This document shows, in pieces, positions 42,695-52,273 of a DNA stretch of 64,000 nucleotides (the stretch's first letter is position 1; each line of letters begins with the position of its first letter). The notes beneath the pieces were generated by a model, which was given only the letters and a program-made list of their open reading frames with translations, was not told the DNA's origin and searched no databases. Where the stretch lies: positions 1-64,000 of the forward strand of contig CAZXLD010000004.1 of NCBI GenBank assembly GCA_964641965.1, written 5' to 3'. Origin of the DNA: JAJDFU01 sp964641965. GTDB lineage: Bacteria; Bacteroidota; Bacteroidia; Chitinophagales; Saprospiraceae. Position numbers and translations under genes: made by a program.

Positions 42695-43896
42695 TTCTTC
42701 TCCCAGGGACGATATTTAGAGGTTTCTTCAAATATACGGAGCATAATTAGCCGGTCTTGGATCGTAAATTCTTTATCACGGCGCTTCATCACCCGTTCAA
42801 TCGTTTCAAATGCCTTTTCCGCCTTATAAGTGCTTAGGCCATGTGCCCCGCCCCAGCAAAAAGAAGGCAAGAAGTTCCTTGGAAACCCGGCTCCGAAAAT
42901 ATTCGCTGATACACCCACTACGGTACCCGTATTGAACATGGTATTAATCCCACACTTGGAATGATCACCCATAAATAAGCCACAAAACTGTTGGCCTGAT
43001 GATCGAAATCCACTTTCGGGATAACTCCACAATTTTACCTGATCATAATTATTCTTGAGGTTGCTGTTATTGGAGTCTGCTCCAATATTGCACCATTCCC
43101 CCAGGACAGCATTGCCAAGGTAGCCATCATGCCCCTTGTTGGAATTGGCCAGCAGAATACTATTATTAATTTCCCCTCCAACCTTACAACCCGGCCCTAT
43201 TGTAGTACCTCCATAAATCCGTGCGCCCATCTTCACAACAGCCTTAGGGCCTATGGCGATGGGTCCGCGAAGCAAGCTGCCTTCCATTACCCGAGCTTGA
43301 GCAGCAATAAAGATGGGTCCGGTTTCTGCATTAAGTGTGGCGCATTCTACACTTGCTCCTTCCTCTATGAACACTTGGGAAGCACCTAAAACCCGATTGG
43401 TTGAACTTGGAGCAGCAAACGATTTTTGCTTGGTCAACCGCTCTACATCTTCTTTAATGGCACGGTGGTTGTGCAGATAAAGATCCCAAAGTCGGTCAAT
43501 CTTTATGAAATCGGTATCCTCAAGGTCATACCCCTTCAATTCCCCAATATCTTGGTCATTCACTAACCGTTCAAATTGCCGGCCATCCAGTTTGGCCGCA
43601 ATGAGTTCTTCATTAAGCAAAAAGGCCTCATTTAAATCCATTTGGTTTAACAAGGCGCAAAGCTGAGGAGAGGGTAAGGCAGACCCGTTTATGACCAAGT
43701 TGTCGTCTCCAAAATCTATGGGGTATTTTTCTGCCAGGTAGTTCTGTGTGATATAGGCAAATGTCGCCTGGGGATAGATAAACTCCCATTTCTCTTTGAT
43801 GGTAAGAATACCCAGGCGAAGATCCGCCACCGGACGGGTGAAGGTGAAAGGTAGAAGGTGGTCTCGCGTTTCGTCGTCAAATAAGATAATGTGCAT
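42691..43896 (-). CDS. GlmU-family sugar nucleotidyltransferase-like protein
   Basis: A 401-residue protein. The N-terminal part (IILFDDETRDHLLPFTFTRP, VADLRLGILTIKEKWEFIYP) resembles a nucleotidyltransferase head, and the C-terminal half is a left-handed beta-helix of hexapeptide repeats (VRVMEGSLLRGPIAIG-type, GGEINNSILLANSNKGHDGY, GTVVGVSANIFGAGFPRNFL). It is a Bacteroidota-conserved GlmU-like protein, not the canonical GlmU, and is commonly found near rpmE2, as here. The ATG at 43896 (MHIILFDDE) is preferred over upstream codons. Likely roles are in nucleotide-sugar or cell-wall precursor metabolism. Confidence 0.85.
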   Translation of the reverse strand: MHIILFDDETRDHLLPFTFTRPVADLRLGILTIKEKWEFIYPQATFAYITQNYLAEKYPIDFGDDNLVINGSALPSPQLCALLNQMDLNEAFLLNEELIAAKLDGRQFERLVNDQDIGELKGYDLEDTDFIKIDRLWDLYLHNHRAIKEDVERLTKQKSFAAPSSTNRVLGASQVFIEEGASVECATLNAETGPIFIAAQARVMEGSLLRGPIAIGPKAVVKMGARIYGGTTIGPGCKVGGEINNSILLANSNKGHDGYLGNAVLGEWCNIGADSNNSNLKNNYDQVKLWSYPESGFRSSGQQFCGLFMGDHSKCGINTMFNTGTVVGVSANIFGAGFPRNFLPSFCWGGAHGLSTYKAEKAFETIERVMKRRDKEFTIQDRLIMLRIFEETSKYRPWEKK

Positions 43897-43930
43897 GGCG
43901 AGGTTTATGAGTCTTAGGTATAGTACTAAA

Positions 43931-43962
43931 AAAAGTCCCATCCGTTTCCGAAAGGGACTTTT
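43931..43962 (-). terminator. terminator of the L31 gene
   Basis: AAAAGTCCC (43931-43939) pairs with GGGACTTTT (43954-43962); on the minus strand the stem ends in GGGACTTTTTTT. It follows the L31 gene by 24 nt and precedes the GlmU-family gene. Confidence 0.88.
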
Positions 43963-43986
43963 GGGAAGTCATAAAAGTGGCCAAAA

Positions 43987-44250
43987 CTATTTTTTGGCAT
44001 ATTTAGACTTAGAAAATTTCTTGTTGAATTTATCGATCCGACCGGCAGTATCTACAAACTTCATCTTTCCAGTGAAGAAAGGGTGCGAATAACTGGAAAT
44101 CTCGACTTTTACCAATGGATACTCGTTTCCATCCTCATAGGTGGTAGTTTCCTTGGAGGCCACACAAGAACGCGTCAGGAACTGGTCACCAGTAGATAAG
44201 TCTTGAAATACGACCAGACGATAATTTTTTGGATGAGTATCTTTTTTCAT
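43987..44250 (-). CDS. rpmE2: 50S ribosomal protein L31, type B
   Basis: An 87-residue L31 of the zinc-free (C-) type: MKKDTHPKNYRLVVFQDLST, DQFLTRSCVASKETTTYEDG, YPLVKVEISSYSHPFFTGKM, KFVDTAGRIDKFNKKF. It lacks the CxxC zinc pairs of type A L31 and has the basic tail SKSKYAKK. It is a component of the 50S central protuberance/inter-subunit bridge. Convergent with no gene; its own terminator follows. Confidence 0.95.
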   Translation of the reverse strand: MKKDTHPKNYRLVVFQDLSTGDQFLTRSCVASKETTTYEDGNEYPLVKVEISSYSHPFFTGKMKFVDTAGRIDKFNKKFSKSKYAKK

Positions 44251-44463
44251 GCTTCTCTATTTCTTCCTTTGAAAATCGAACGCAAAAATAGGCTTTTTTA
44301 GTAAAAAAGTAAACCTTTGGTCCCTAATAAATTCAAACCCGAAGGATAGGATCCCTAGGTCAGGTTGAAGCTTGGTAAACAGCAAGAACCTTTTGTTCAG
44401 CAATGGCTTCCCTACCTACGTCAATTTGAATTCAGGTTTGGTTTCCCGATTAATTGTTTCCTC

Positions 44464-44970
44464 ATGGAGTTTCCACATGGTTTAAAGCGTCATGCCGCGA
44501 TGGTCATTCTTCGACATCAAACGGAATTTTTACTCATCAAGCGGGCCAAGGAGCCCAATCTGGGTAAATTCGTCCCGGTTGGAGGCAAATTGGACCCCTA
44601 TGAAAGCCCAATAGAGGCAGCTCGAAGAGAGACCTTTGAAGAAACCGGCATCCGTTTACATGACTTATCTTTTTGCGGTGTGCTGGTGGAAAGTTCTCCC
44701 ACCAAGTACAATTGGACCTGCCATATTTACCTTGCTGACATAGAGCCGGCGCATCCACCGACAGGACCTGAAGGCTCCTTCCACTGGATTGCATATTCCG
44801 ACTTAAAAGACCTAGATACCCCACCAACGGATTGGTGGATCTATCAACTCGTTTCCCAAAAACAAGCTTTCGTTCTGAATGCCGCCTATGATGCAGATCT
44901 AAATCTGTTGTTTATGGATGACGAGCTCAGTGGAAAACGGCTTATCGAACTTCCTGAACTTGGGAGTTGA
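44464..44970 (+). CDS. Nudix hydrolase 1
   Basis: A 168-residue Nudix domain. The box GGKLDPYESPIEAARRETFE-ETGI matches GX5EX7REUXEEXGU fully. Before it are AAMVILRHQTEFLLIKRAKE; after it HIYLADIEPAHPPTGPEGSF. Such enzymes hydrolyse nucleoside diphosphates linked to another moiety, for example oxidised dNTPs. An in-frame TTG at 44365 would add 33 codons (KLGKQQEPFVQQWLPYLRQF); I keep the first ATG, 44464, but the longer form is possible. Confidence 0.85.
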   Translation: MEFPHGLKRHAAMVILRHQTEFLLIKRAKEPNLGKFVPVGGKLDPYESPIEAARRETFEETGIRLHDLSFCGVLVESSPTKYNWTCHIYLADIEPAHPPTGPEGSFHWIAYSDLKDLDTPPTDWWIYQLVSQKQAFVLNAAYDADLNLLFMDDELSGKRLIELPELGS

Positions 44971-45046
44971 CCCCATTGACCTTTTTGGAAAGCAACTGTA
45001 CCAGTTCTGAGAAAGAAACTATGCTTCAGTCTTCAATACCAGATCC

Positions 45047-45775
45047 TCAGGGAACCTGGAAAAAGATCGAGTTGGCTGCATTCGGATTTACGTTCGGGAA
45101 CACGCGCCTACCCAAGGTGGAATCGTCGTATTCATTGGAATAAAAAGATTCTCCATAAGCTCGTATATATACAGTCTGGCCAACCTGAAAACCTACATCG
45201 ATAAGCTCCGCCTGGTTAACCGCAAAGACAAACTGATTTGATTCCACTGTTAGAGTATTGGAAAAGCTGGTGAAATTCTCCGGACCTACATTGCCCAGGT
45301 TATGGAGGAAAAAGCGAACATACCTAGGAGCCTGAGGGGTACCTGCCGGACTCACTTCAATGGTAAAAAAGATGTCTTCACCTGCAATGCTGTCTACGAT
45401 ACTGGTAATTGCGGTGGTGGATATTTGGCCTAACGGAAGTTCGGGTATAGTAACTCCACCATCGCCAAAAATATTTACACCAGTCAATTTGAAGGTCCCA
45501 AAACCGGGTTTTTCAAACACCAGATTGTAATTTCCAATCGGAATATCTTCTATCCGGTATCCACCGCTAGGGTCAGTAGAGTCTCCAATAAACGGGAGCG
45601 ACTCCAGGGTTACCGACATATCCTGACTGGAAACCTGGGTGGTCGCATCGTCAAACAAGTTGACCTCACCATCAATAAAACCATTACCTGGAGCAGTATC
45701 ATCATCCAAACACCCGGTAAAGAAGAATAGCGCAGCCAGAGAAGGAACTATAAACAGGCATTTTCCAATTTTCAT
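45047..45775 (-). CDS. carboxypeptidase-regulatory-like lipoprotein
   Basis: A 242-residue lipoprotein (FFTGC, Cys 22). Near the N-terminus is a carboxypeptidase-regulatory/CnaB-like beta-sandwich (STDPSGGYRIEDIPIGNYNL, VFEKPGFGTFKLTGVNIFGD). The C-terminal domain (FFTIEVSPAGTPQAPRYVRF, VFAVNQAELIDVGFQVGQTV, YIRAYGESFYSNEYDDSTLG) is strand-rich and fibronectin-like. Such surface lipoproteins commonly display adhesive or substrate-binding modules. No enzymatic motif is visible. ATG 45775 gives the signal peptide. Confidence 0.78.
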   Translation of the reverse strand: MKIGKCLFIVPSLAALFFFTGCLDDDTAPGNGFIDGEVNLFDDATTQVSSQDMSVTLESLPFIGDSTDPSGGYRIEDIPIGNYNLVFEKPGFGTFKLTGVNIFGDGGVTIPELPLGQISTTAITSIVDSIAGEDIFFTIEVSPAGTPQAPRYVRFFLHNLGNVGPENFTSFSNTLTVESNQFVFAVNQAELIDVGFQVGQTVYIRAYGESFYSNEYDDSTLGRRVFPNVNPNAANSIFFQVP

Positions 45776-46106
45776 GTCGTGTTGACTTTTGGTATTATCA
45801 GGCAAAAAAAAGGACTTTCATTGAAATACTCCTTTTATTCTTGAGGCCCATAAGACAAAAGGAATGATTTACAGCCTTTAAAAGCATAATTTCACTAGTA
45901 ACCAACCTATTACACCAAGCATAACCTGAAATTTTTAAGTAAGAATGCCGTATGTACGACTATTGTAAAAGATCTCTTTCCTGAAGATGCTCGCACCTTT
46001 GGGGCGTTTCTCGCCCTTTGACGTAACCCAGATCGAATAGACAAGGACTTTATCCTTCTTTTATTTGAACGGTTGTATTTGGCACCTTCTACATTTGTAC
46101 ATCTCG
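45776..46106. other. gap between lipoprotein and bestrophin
   Basis: This 331-nt interval contains only a short hairpin (GGGCG/CGCCC, 46002-46016) without a T-tract. I see no gene or clear promoter. Confidence 0.4.
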
Positions 46107-47150
46107 TCAAGCTGGAAATTGGGATGGAATTCCTTCCTTTTTTTCATCCAGCATTTCCCTCAAATCAATTTCGATGCCTCTGGAAATCGTAGATATCGGA
46201 ACATCATTGGCAGAGCCTTCAAATGGATTTTCCCCAGTTACCCCAATTCGTTGCATCGTGTGAAAGATCCAGGAAACGATGGCCGTAAATGGCACAGCTA
46301 CCCACACGAAATATTGACTAATAACTGGATAATCCTCAGCCAGGTTCTGACCGATTTTAGAAAATTCGGATACGATACCAAATGGAAGTAAAAAGATGAA
46401 AATAGCAACGAAGAAGTATCCCAGTGTGGCAAATTGCCTGGGATAGGGAAAATTCTTAATCCGCTCAGATTTTCCCTGTAGATTGAAAAACTCTTCCAGG
46501 ATGCGCTCAAGCTGTAAAAATGAGAAACCCCAGATATAGCCTTGCTCTTTTAAACGCCTCAAGTGGCCAGACTGTAACGACAACAGAGTAGCTGCCTTAT
46601 TGGTCTAACTGAGCACGTAGGTATATTCCTGGTCCGATAATAGATGTTTAAGGTCATCCTCCAGGCTGTGTTCTACCTCTGGAATGTACATCATTGCAAG
46701 CCACTCCCGATTGGTTCTGTGTTCTCGAAACACCTCCCATGGCCTACCCTGGCGCATGGCATGCCGCAAAGCGGTTAACCAGGCAATGTGCCGATGCACA
46801 AAAACCTGTTTCTCATGAAAAAGCTCCTCTTTGGAGAGTGAGGCCTCTGCATGCTCATTGGTCACCATATCTTTGATCATCATTGTCCAGGTGCGCGAAT
46901 AATTCACGATCCCTCCCCATATTTTTCGAGCTTCCCAAATGCGATCATAGGCAGCATTGGATTGAAACCCGATCAGGAAGGCAACTGCAATACCGATAAG
47001 GCCAATCGGTGTCCAGGGTAAATACAGCCAGCTTAAACCCGCGAATTCATGAAGCGCCGTAAAAGCCAGGGCATATGCTAGAAAAATCAGGGTTTCCCAA
47101 CGGGTCCAAAGGATCATGTCCCAAAAGGAATAGGTCTTTTTAATATACAT
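46107..47150 (-). pseudogene. bestrophin-family channel interrupted by an in-frame TAG
   Basis: Two open frames in the same reading frame together make one bestrophin: MYIKKTYSFWDMILWTRWET through DLKHLLSDQEYTYVLS, then TAG (46605-46607), then TNKAATLLSLQSGHLRRLKE to the natural end. The conserved features are all there: membrane segments LIFLAYALAFTALHEFAG, FLIGFQSNAAYDRIWEARKI, ATLGYFFVAIFIFLLPFGIV, and SWIFHTMQRIGVTGENPFEG. No shift is needed, only the single stop. Bacterial bestrophins are anion/cation channels of the inner membrane. Either a nonsense mutation or UAG readthrough explains it; a sequencing error is the third option. ATG 47150 is used as the start. Confidence 0.85.
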
Positions 47151-47195
47151 AGGTATGGCCAATTCGTGTTTGTCTTCAAATTAGTAAGAATCGTC

Positions 47196-49169
47196 CTACT
47201 CGTCCCTTAACTGATGAACTGCCTTTCGGGTGATATCGACCTGAATACCTCCTTCAACATGTAGCCCGGGCAAGGGAAAACTTTCAACCAATTCAATATC
47301 TGCGTCCCAAAGGTTGTGCAGCGTAAAAAATAGGGTTGCCTCCCATCTCCAGGAAGGTCGTTCTACTTGGTACAATAGGGATACGTTTGCCAGATTATGA
47401 GCAGCCAGGCGATTCGAAACCGGCCATGCCCGGTTTGTCACATCCGAATAGTTATGTGTATATAAAACTGAAAAGTCGCCATAGCCCGCTGTTATTACTC
47501 CTGTGAGCCGATGCCGGGGCGCCAGGCGTTCCGTCGTTCCCACACCAGCTTGTCCCGGAGATGCATTTACCAGATCCGATCGAATGAATGTGTAACTCCC
47601 CTCAACAGAGGCATGCCAACCACGCCGGGTCCAATGCATTTCAAATTTACCCTCCAATCCGCTGTAAATTGCATCGTACTGAGCAACTGGAACTCGAGTA
47701 CCATATCCCAGGGCAGTTCGGACTATAGTGTTGTTGGCAGCTTGTGCGAATCCACCCCAACTGGTTGCCCAGGTAAGATTGGACAAACCACCTTTTAAAA
47801 GGAGGGCACCTTCCCCACCCCAACCAGACTGTGGCTCCCAATCCGGCCTCAAACCAGGAAGGAGATCTTCCCTGGTAAAGAGATCATCTAGTACCGGCAA
47901 GCTATAATTTCGGTACACACTTCCCGATATGCCCAACCAGGGTAGTAACCAACCTACTCCGCCCAGGGAAACAGCGAATGGAGCATACCCTGTACCCACC
48001 AACTCCAATCGAACACCGGCTACAGCTTTCCATTTTTGATCCAGACTTATCCAATCGTAGCTCCCAAAAAAAGCAGTCCGGCTCTGCCTACCAACACCAT
48101 CATATTGGTCGGACTTTCCTTGTAACCAAGTGTACAATAGTCCAAAGCGAAGGGATTGATTAGCTTGAAGTTGATACTTCGCCTCCAACTCACCCAAGAA
48201 TTGTTCGCCTCTTTGATTTAACGTAGAATCGATCTGCCGTTCTGAAAAGCGGGACCGCTCAAAAAAATAGCCGGTTCGGGCGCGCACGCTGAGCTTACCG
48301 TTTTTATAAGCCCAGCTTAGCAAAGGCCTGGCCAATACGACATCTTCGTTTCCTTCGAGAAGGGTAAGATCGCTTTCGGGAACCTCCCGCTCCGTTTGCA
48401 AATACCATAAGCTAAGCCCAATCTGTTGATGCTTTCCGATCCGAAATCGGTTTTCGGATATGCCCCCCCATTGGCGATTACCAGCATGGTCTCGATTTAC
48501 CTGCATTCCTTGATCCTGGTAGCTGTAATTATTACGGCCTGCCTGGTAAAACAACCAGTTGCGAGAGCTAAGTGCCCCTCCATGGTGCCCTATTTTTAGT
48601 GCTCCTAACCCCTGCCGAAAACTGCCATAGCTCAAGCGGGCACCTAAATCCCAACCAATGGAAAAACGCTCCTGGGTATCCAGGTGAAATGTTCCCGTTA
48701 GTGCTCCATTACCCCAAAGGGCAGAGCTGCCTCCGTACTCTAAGCTGGGATTATCAAGAAACACTACTGGAATAAGCGAGAGATCTACGCGGCCGTTCAA
48801 CGGGTTTTGGAGGTTGAAACCCTGCCAAAAGACCGCCATCTGAGCAAGGTCCGCACCCCGGAATGCCGCGTAGGCCGTTTGTCCGGGGCCCTGGGCTCGG
48901 ATCTGCAAATCGGTGGTTTGCAGCAAAAGGCTTGAAACTGGAAGACTGCCGAAAGTGGTTCGCACCAAAGTGTCCAGACCTTTCTGAATCCGCCCTACCT
49001 CGGAGCGCATCAAACGTTCGTTTTCCACTAGTATGGGTAAAGTATCTGAGGGTTGGGCAGGGAGAAACGGAGGGACCAAAAGGGCAATGAATATCCAACC
49101 ATGGAGTAACCAGATTCGCCCGAAAGACCTTTTGGCGTACACGTTCTCCTCCGGGTATCTGCTAACCAT
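47196..49169 (-). CDS. TonB-dependent receptor
   Basis: A 657-residue outer-membrane receptor with a signal peptide (LHGWIFIALLVPPFLPAQ), a plug domain (LLQTTDLQIRAQGPGQTAYA, AFRGADLAQMAVFWQGFNLQ, LEYGGSSALWGNGALTGTFH) and a barrel with aromatic-rich strands (NWLFYQAGRNNYSYQDQGMQ, WKAVAGVRLELVGTGYAPFA). It lacks an N-terminal CarboxypepD_reg domain, unlike the 37137 gene, and resembles BtuB-like receptors; the ligand is not identifiable and I see no cobalamin riboswitch in the 85 nt upstream. The bestrophin gene lies just downstream. Confidence 0.88.
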   Translation of the reverse strand: MVSRYPEENVYAKRSFGRIWLLHGWIFIALLVPPFLPAQPSDTLPILVENERLMRSEVGRIQKGLDTLVRTTFGSLPVSSLLLQTTDLQIRAQGPGQTAYAAFRGADLAQMAVFWQGFNLQNPLNGRVDLSLIPVVFLDNPSLEYGGSSALWGNGALTGTFHLDTQERFSIGWDLGARLSYGSFRQGLGALKIGHHGGALSSRNWLFYQAGRNNYSYQDQGMQVNRDHAGNRQWGGISENRFRIGKHQQIGLSLWYLQTEREVPESDLTLLEGNEDVVLARPLLSWAYKNGKLSVRARTGYFFERSRFSERQIDSTLNQRGEQFLGELEAKYQLQANQSLRFGLLYTWLQGKSDQYDGVGRQSRTAFFGSYDWISLDQKWKAVAGVRLELVGTGYAPFAVSLGGVGWLLPWLGISGSVYRNYSLPVLDDLFTREDLLPGLRPDWEPQSGWGGEGALLLKGGLSNLTWATSWGGFAQAANNTIVRTALGYGTRVPVAQYDAIYSGLEGKFEMHWTRRGWHASVEGSYTFIRSDLVNASPGQAGVGTTERLAPRHRLTGVITAGYGDFSVLYTHNYSDVTNRAWPVSNRLAAHNLANVSLLYQVERPSWRWEATLFFTLHNLWDADIELVESFPLPGLHVEGGIQVDITRKAVHQLRDE

Positions 49170-49254
49170 GTTTGACCGGTTTTAGATGTACCGGAATTTT
49201 ACCCATATAGATTGATTATGACAAATATTGGTGGATAAATAGCAGCAGAGGTTT

Positions 49255-49836
49255 TCACGAAACAGCATCAAATAATTCAGGAAAGAGCAACTTCACCTTC
49301 AGAATACAAGCCACGGTATCACTTACCCAAATTTGCCCCTCCTGAATCATTTGGAGTACCTGCTTTGGGGTGCGTTGCAACACTTCAATCTCTTCCGTAG
49401 GATCCAATCGTTGCCGGGTATTAACTTCAAGATCCGTTGCTAGGAAACAAACCGTTACATTTTCTGACTTTGTAGAAGAATTGGCAAATGGCCCCAGTGG
49501 TTTCAAATGGGAAAGAGTCGTTTTTATCCCCGTTTCTTCTTCAAGTTCGGCTAAGGCGGCAGCCTCAATCGTTTGGTCCGGTTTGCGGATACCAGCAGGC
49601 AATTCAATTACAACCTCCTGAATTCCATGTTTATACTGTTTTACCAGAACAAGTTGACCGTTTTGCAAAAAGGGAAGTACCATAGCTATTTCCCCAAAAG
49701 AAGATACGTAATAGTCGTCCACAATATGGCCATTCGGTAGCTGAACAGTATGGCGCTCAATTGGATACCAGGGAGAAGGAGACACATCCTCTGTTTCCAG
49801 GATCGTCCACTTTTGAAGTTCTTTTCTCGAATGCAT
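49255..49836 (-). CDS. Nudix hydrolase 2 with altered box
   Basis: A 193-residue Nudix protein of the ADP-ribose pyrophosphatase kind: YVSSFGEIAMVLPFLQNGQL, VLVKQYKHGIQEVVIELPAG. The box reads GIRKPDQTIEAAALAELEEETGI in pieces: the first Glu of GX5E is Gln and the Arg of REU is Ala, while the core EEETG Glu residues remain. Activity may therefore be reduced or specialised. Downstream, SSTKSENVTVCFLATDLEVN and DPTEEIEVLQRTPKQVLQMI fit the family. Not linked to another gene. Confidence 0.83.
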   Translation of the reverse strand: MHSRKELQKWTILETEDVSPSPWYPIERHTVQLPNGHIVDDYYVSSFGEIAMVLPFLQNGQLVLVKQYKHGIQEVVIELPAGIRKPDQTIEAAALAELEEETGIKTTLSHLKPLGPFANSSTKSENVTVCFLATDLEVNTRQRLDPTEEIEVLQRTPKQVLQMIQEGQIWVSDTVACILKVKLLFPELFDAVS

Positions 49837-50120
49837 GGTTTCTTTTTATGCGCGTAAGAAGCTGGACAGCGTTAATGTAACATCGGATGCTGGATACCAA
49901 ATAATTTCCGGTCCCCATTTAGGATCTACTCCAAAGCGATTGAGTATCATTAGCCGCTACAGAATCAATCTATTGCCAAACGAGTAATTCGGGACCTACC
50001 TGTATTTGGGCCCGAAAACTTGCCTAGCCAAGCAGCCAACCACTCCAGGTTGCTTTTGCAAAGAAAACAGTGCAATAACATTTGACGAAAGGAAATGACC
50101 GCCTTGGCAGCATACACCAA

Positions 50121-51275
50121 TTAACCCAGAGATAATTTAAGCCCTCCAAGCGCAGAGAAGAGTGCTCCAAACCCCACCAATCCCAAAGCAAGGCCTAAGC
50201 CCAACTCTTCAGCTACCAATCCCACCAGAGGAGGCCCGGCAATAAAGGCTGTAAAGGTAAAGGTGGAAAAAACAGCCAATCCCGCTCCAGGTGCATACCC
50301 GGGTGCTCTGGCTGCAGCTCCAAATAAAACCGGTGCGATCAGAAAAGCACCCATCCCAACCAAGGTGAATCCGATAATCACCGGGAATGGGCTTGGTACC
50401 AAGGCTACCAGGAAAAAACCGGTGGCCACGGTTAAGGCTCCTCGAAAAACGACCTTCCTACCCGTCAGCCCATGCAGGATAGCATCTCCTGAAAAACGGC
50501 CGAGCGTCATAGCCATCGAAAACCCTACGAAACCGAGTCCTGCTAAATGGGAAGGAATGGATGTATAATCCCTCAGATAAACGGCACTCCAATCAAAGAC
50601 AACCCCTTCCGCCATTAGAAGGGGAAAGGCGATCAGGATCATCAAAGTCAAATGGCGTGTTGGCCAACGAAACACCTTTTGCCCTTGCTTTCGTTTTGGT
50701 TGATAACCCTGGCCCACCGATTGGGAGATAAAGGGTAAGGTCAATAAAGCCAATGCCATAAGGATTGCCATATAAAGGGAAGCCGGCAAACCGGCTATCA
50801 AACCAAGTTGAAATGCCGCAGCTCCGATCAAAGCGCCCAAACTGAACATCCCATGGCAGCTAGACATTATTTTAACCCCGTCTTCATTTTCAATTTGACT
50901 TGCAAAGGTATTCATGGAAACGGCCATAGGCGAATCCGCCAGTCCAGCTACGAATAAATTAATCCCCAATAAATAAACTGATGGCATCAGCGGTAAAAGT
51001 CCCATGGAAACCAAAAAAACGGAAGTGCCGAGCAACATAGTCTTCCGAAGTCCCAAATGCTGGAGCAACCAACCACTCAATGGGTTTGCCAGTACAATTC
51101 CAGCCGGCATAAACAACAAGACCAGCCCCAGTCCAGCTTCACTGAGTAACAACTTATCTTTCACAAAAGGAATCACTACCGCCCAGGTCCCACCAGCAAG
51201 GCTATTTAGACCAAAAACCAGGCCAACGGCACGGGCAGCCGGATGTCGAACGAATGTATTTAAATGCCCAAGCAT
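50121..51275 (-). CDS. MFS transporter
   Basis: A 384-residue major-facilitator protein with about twelve helices: AVGLVFGLNSLAGGTWAVVI, AGLGLVLLFMPAGIVLANPL, LLQHLGLRKTMLLGTSVFLV, GMFSLGALIGAAAFQLGLIA, and the C-terminal half with GFTLVGMGAFLIAPVLFGAA. The motif-A-like loop LSGWLLQHLGLRKT is present. It resembles sugar or drug efflux members (Fucose/arabinose-efflux-like). The ATG at 51275 begins the first helix region. It is divergent from the AraC-family regulator, probably its controller. Confidence 0.88.
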   Translation of the reverse strand: MLGHLNTFVRHPAARAVGLVFGLNSLAGGTWAVVIPFVKDKLLLSEAGLGLVLLFMPAGIVLANPLSGWLLQHLGLRKTMLLGTSVFLVSMGLLPLMPSVYLLGINLFVAGLADSPMAVSMNTFASQIENEDGVKIMSSCHGMFSLGALIGAAAFQLGLIAGLPASLYMAILMALALLTLPFISQSVGQGYQPKRKQGQKVFRWPTRHLTLMILIAFPLLMAEGVVFDWSAVYLRDYTSIPSHLAGLGFVGFSMAMTLGRFSGDAILHGLTGRKVVFRGALTVATGFFLVALVPSPFPVIIGFTLVGMGAFLIAPVLFGAAARAPGYAPGAGLAVFSTFTFTAFIAGPPLVGLVAEELGLGLALGLVGFGALFSALGGLKLSLG

Positions 51276-51408
51276 TGGACAAAAGTAGGGTGGATTCCGG
51301 AGACCCAAATAATACTGTATTGCTTAAATGTGGTGCTCTATTGACTCTTATGGAACCAATCTACGTTTAGGATTGTACATTGCTGCAAAGATTAGCGTTT
51401 ATTCCTTC

Positions 51409-52269
51409 ATGCAAGCATTACGTGAGTTTATCAAGGCTAAGCCCGATCAGTCTTTCCACTTCATTCATATGGAGAATAAAGAAGACTGTAGTCAATACTG
51501 GCATTTTCATCCTGAAAGTGAAATCGTTTTTATTCCCAATGGACCTGGCCAACGCTACATTGGAAACCATATCGGCCGATATGAACAGGCAGAATTGATC
51601 TGGATCAATTCAAATGTACCTCACATGAGCTATTCGTATGGGGCCAGCCATACCCCAGACCAATTTGTCATTCAAATGCCGGAAACCTTTGCCACTGAAA
51701 CCCTACCCCGTTTACCCGAATACCAACACATCCTTTCTTTTTTTAAACAACCGGCCTCCGCCGTCATATTCGGAGCTAATACCACCGCCCTCGTCCGCCC
51801 GCTCATGGAAAAACTGCAACATCTGGACACCTTACAACGATGGCTCACTCTAACTCAAATCCTGGATTACATGGCTCACGCCCAGGACATTGAACTCATA
51901 AAAGCGCTGGCCAGCTCCACATCCAACCAGGATGAGCGTCTGGAAACCATTTACCAATTGGTTGCCGACCGATACCAAGATGATTTGAGTGTTCAAGAAG
52001 TTGCCAAGACCGTGCATTTATCTCTTCCGGCCTTTTGCCGGTATTTTAAAAAACACAGCGGCCGGACATTCACCTCTTTCTTACAAGCATTTCGCATCGA
52101 CCAGGCATGCCAATTGTTAGATATGGGCTTGCCGGTAAATCAGGCTGCATCTGACAGTGGATTTTACAACCTTTCCCATTTCAACAGATTATTTAAGGCA
52201 GAAATGGGCTGTACGCCTACTCAATATCAAAAACGATTCCACCGGACTGCGGTACAAACAGCCGATTAG
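51409..52269 (+). CDS. AraC-family transcriptional regulator
   Basis: A 286-residue regulator: N-terminal cupin-like sensor (HFIHMENKEDCSQYWHFHPE, IVFIPNGPGQRYIGNHIGRY, LIWINSNVPHMSYSYG) and a C-terminal double HTH (VQEVAKTVHLSLPAFCRYFK, ACQLLDMGLPVNQAASDSGF, HFNRLFKAEMGCTPTQYQKR). It is likely a sugar- or small-molecule-responsive regulator of the divergent MFS gene, 133 nt away. The ATG at 51409 is preferred over the 27-codon extension that would include the promoter region. The stop is TAG. Confidence 0.92.
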   Translation: MQALREFIKAKPDQSFHFIHMENKEDCSQYWHFHPESEIVFIPNGPGQRYIGNHIGRYEQAELIWINSNVPHMSYSYGASHTPDQFVIQMPETFATETLPRLPEYQHILSFFKQPASAVIFGANTTALVRPLMEKLQHLDTLQRWLTLTQILDYMAHAQDIELIKALASSTSNQDERLETIYQLVADRYQDDLSVQEVAKTVHLSLPAFCRYFKKHSGRTFTSFLQAFRIDQACQLLDMGLPVNQAASDSGFYNLSHFNRLFKAEMGCTPTQYQKRFHRTAVQTAD

Positions 52270-52273
52270 TGGA

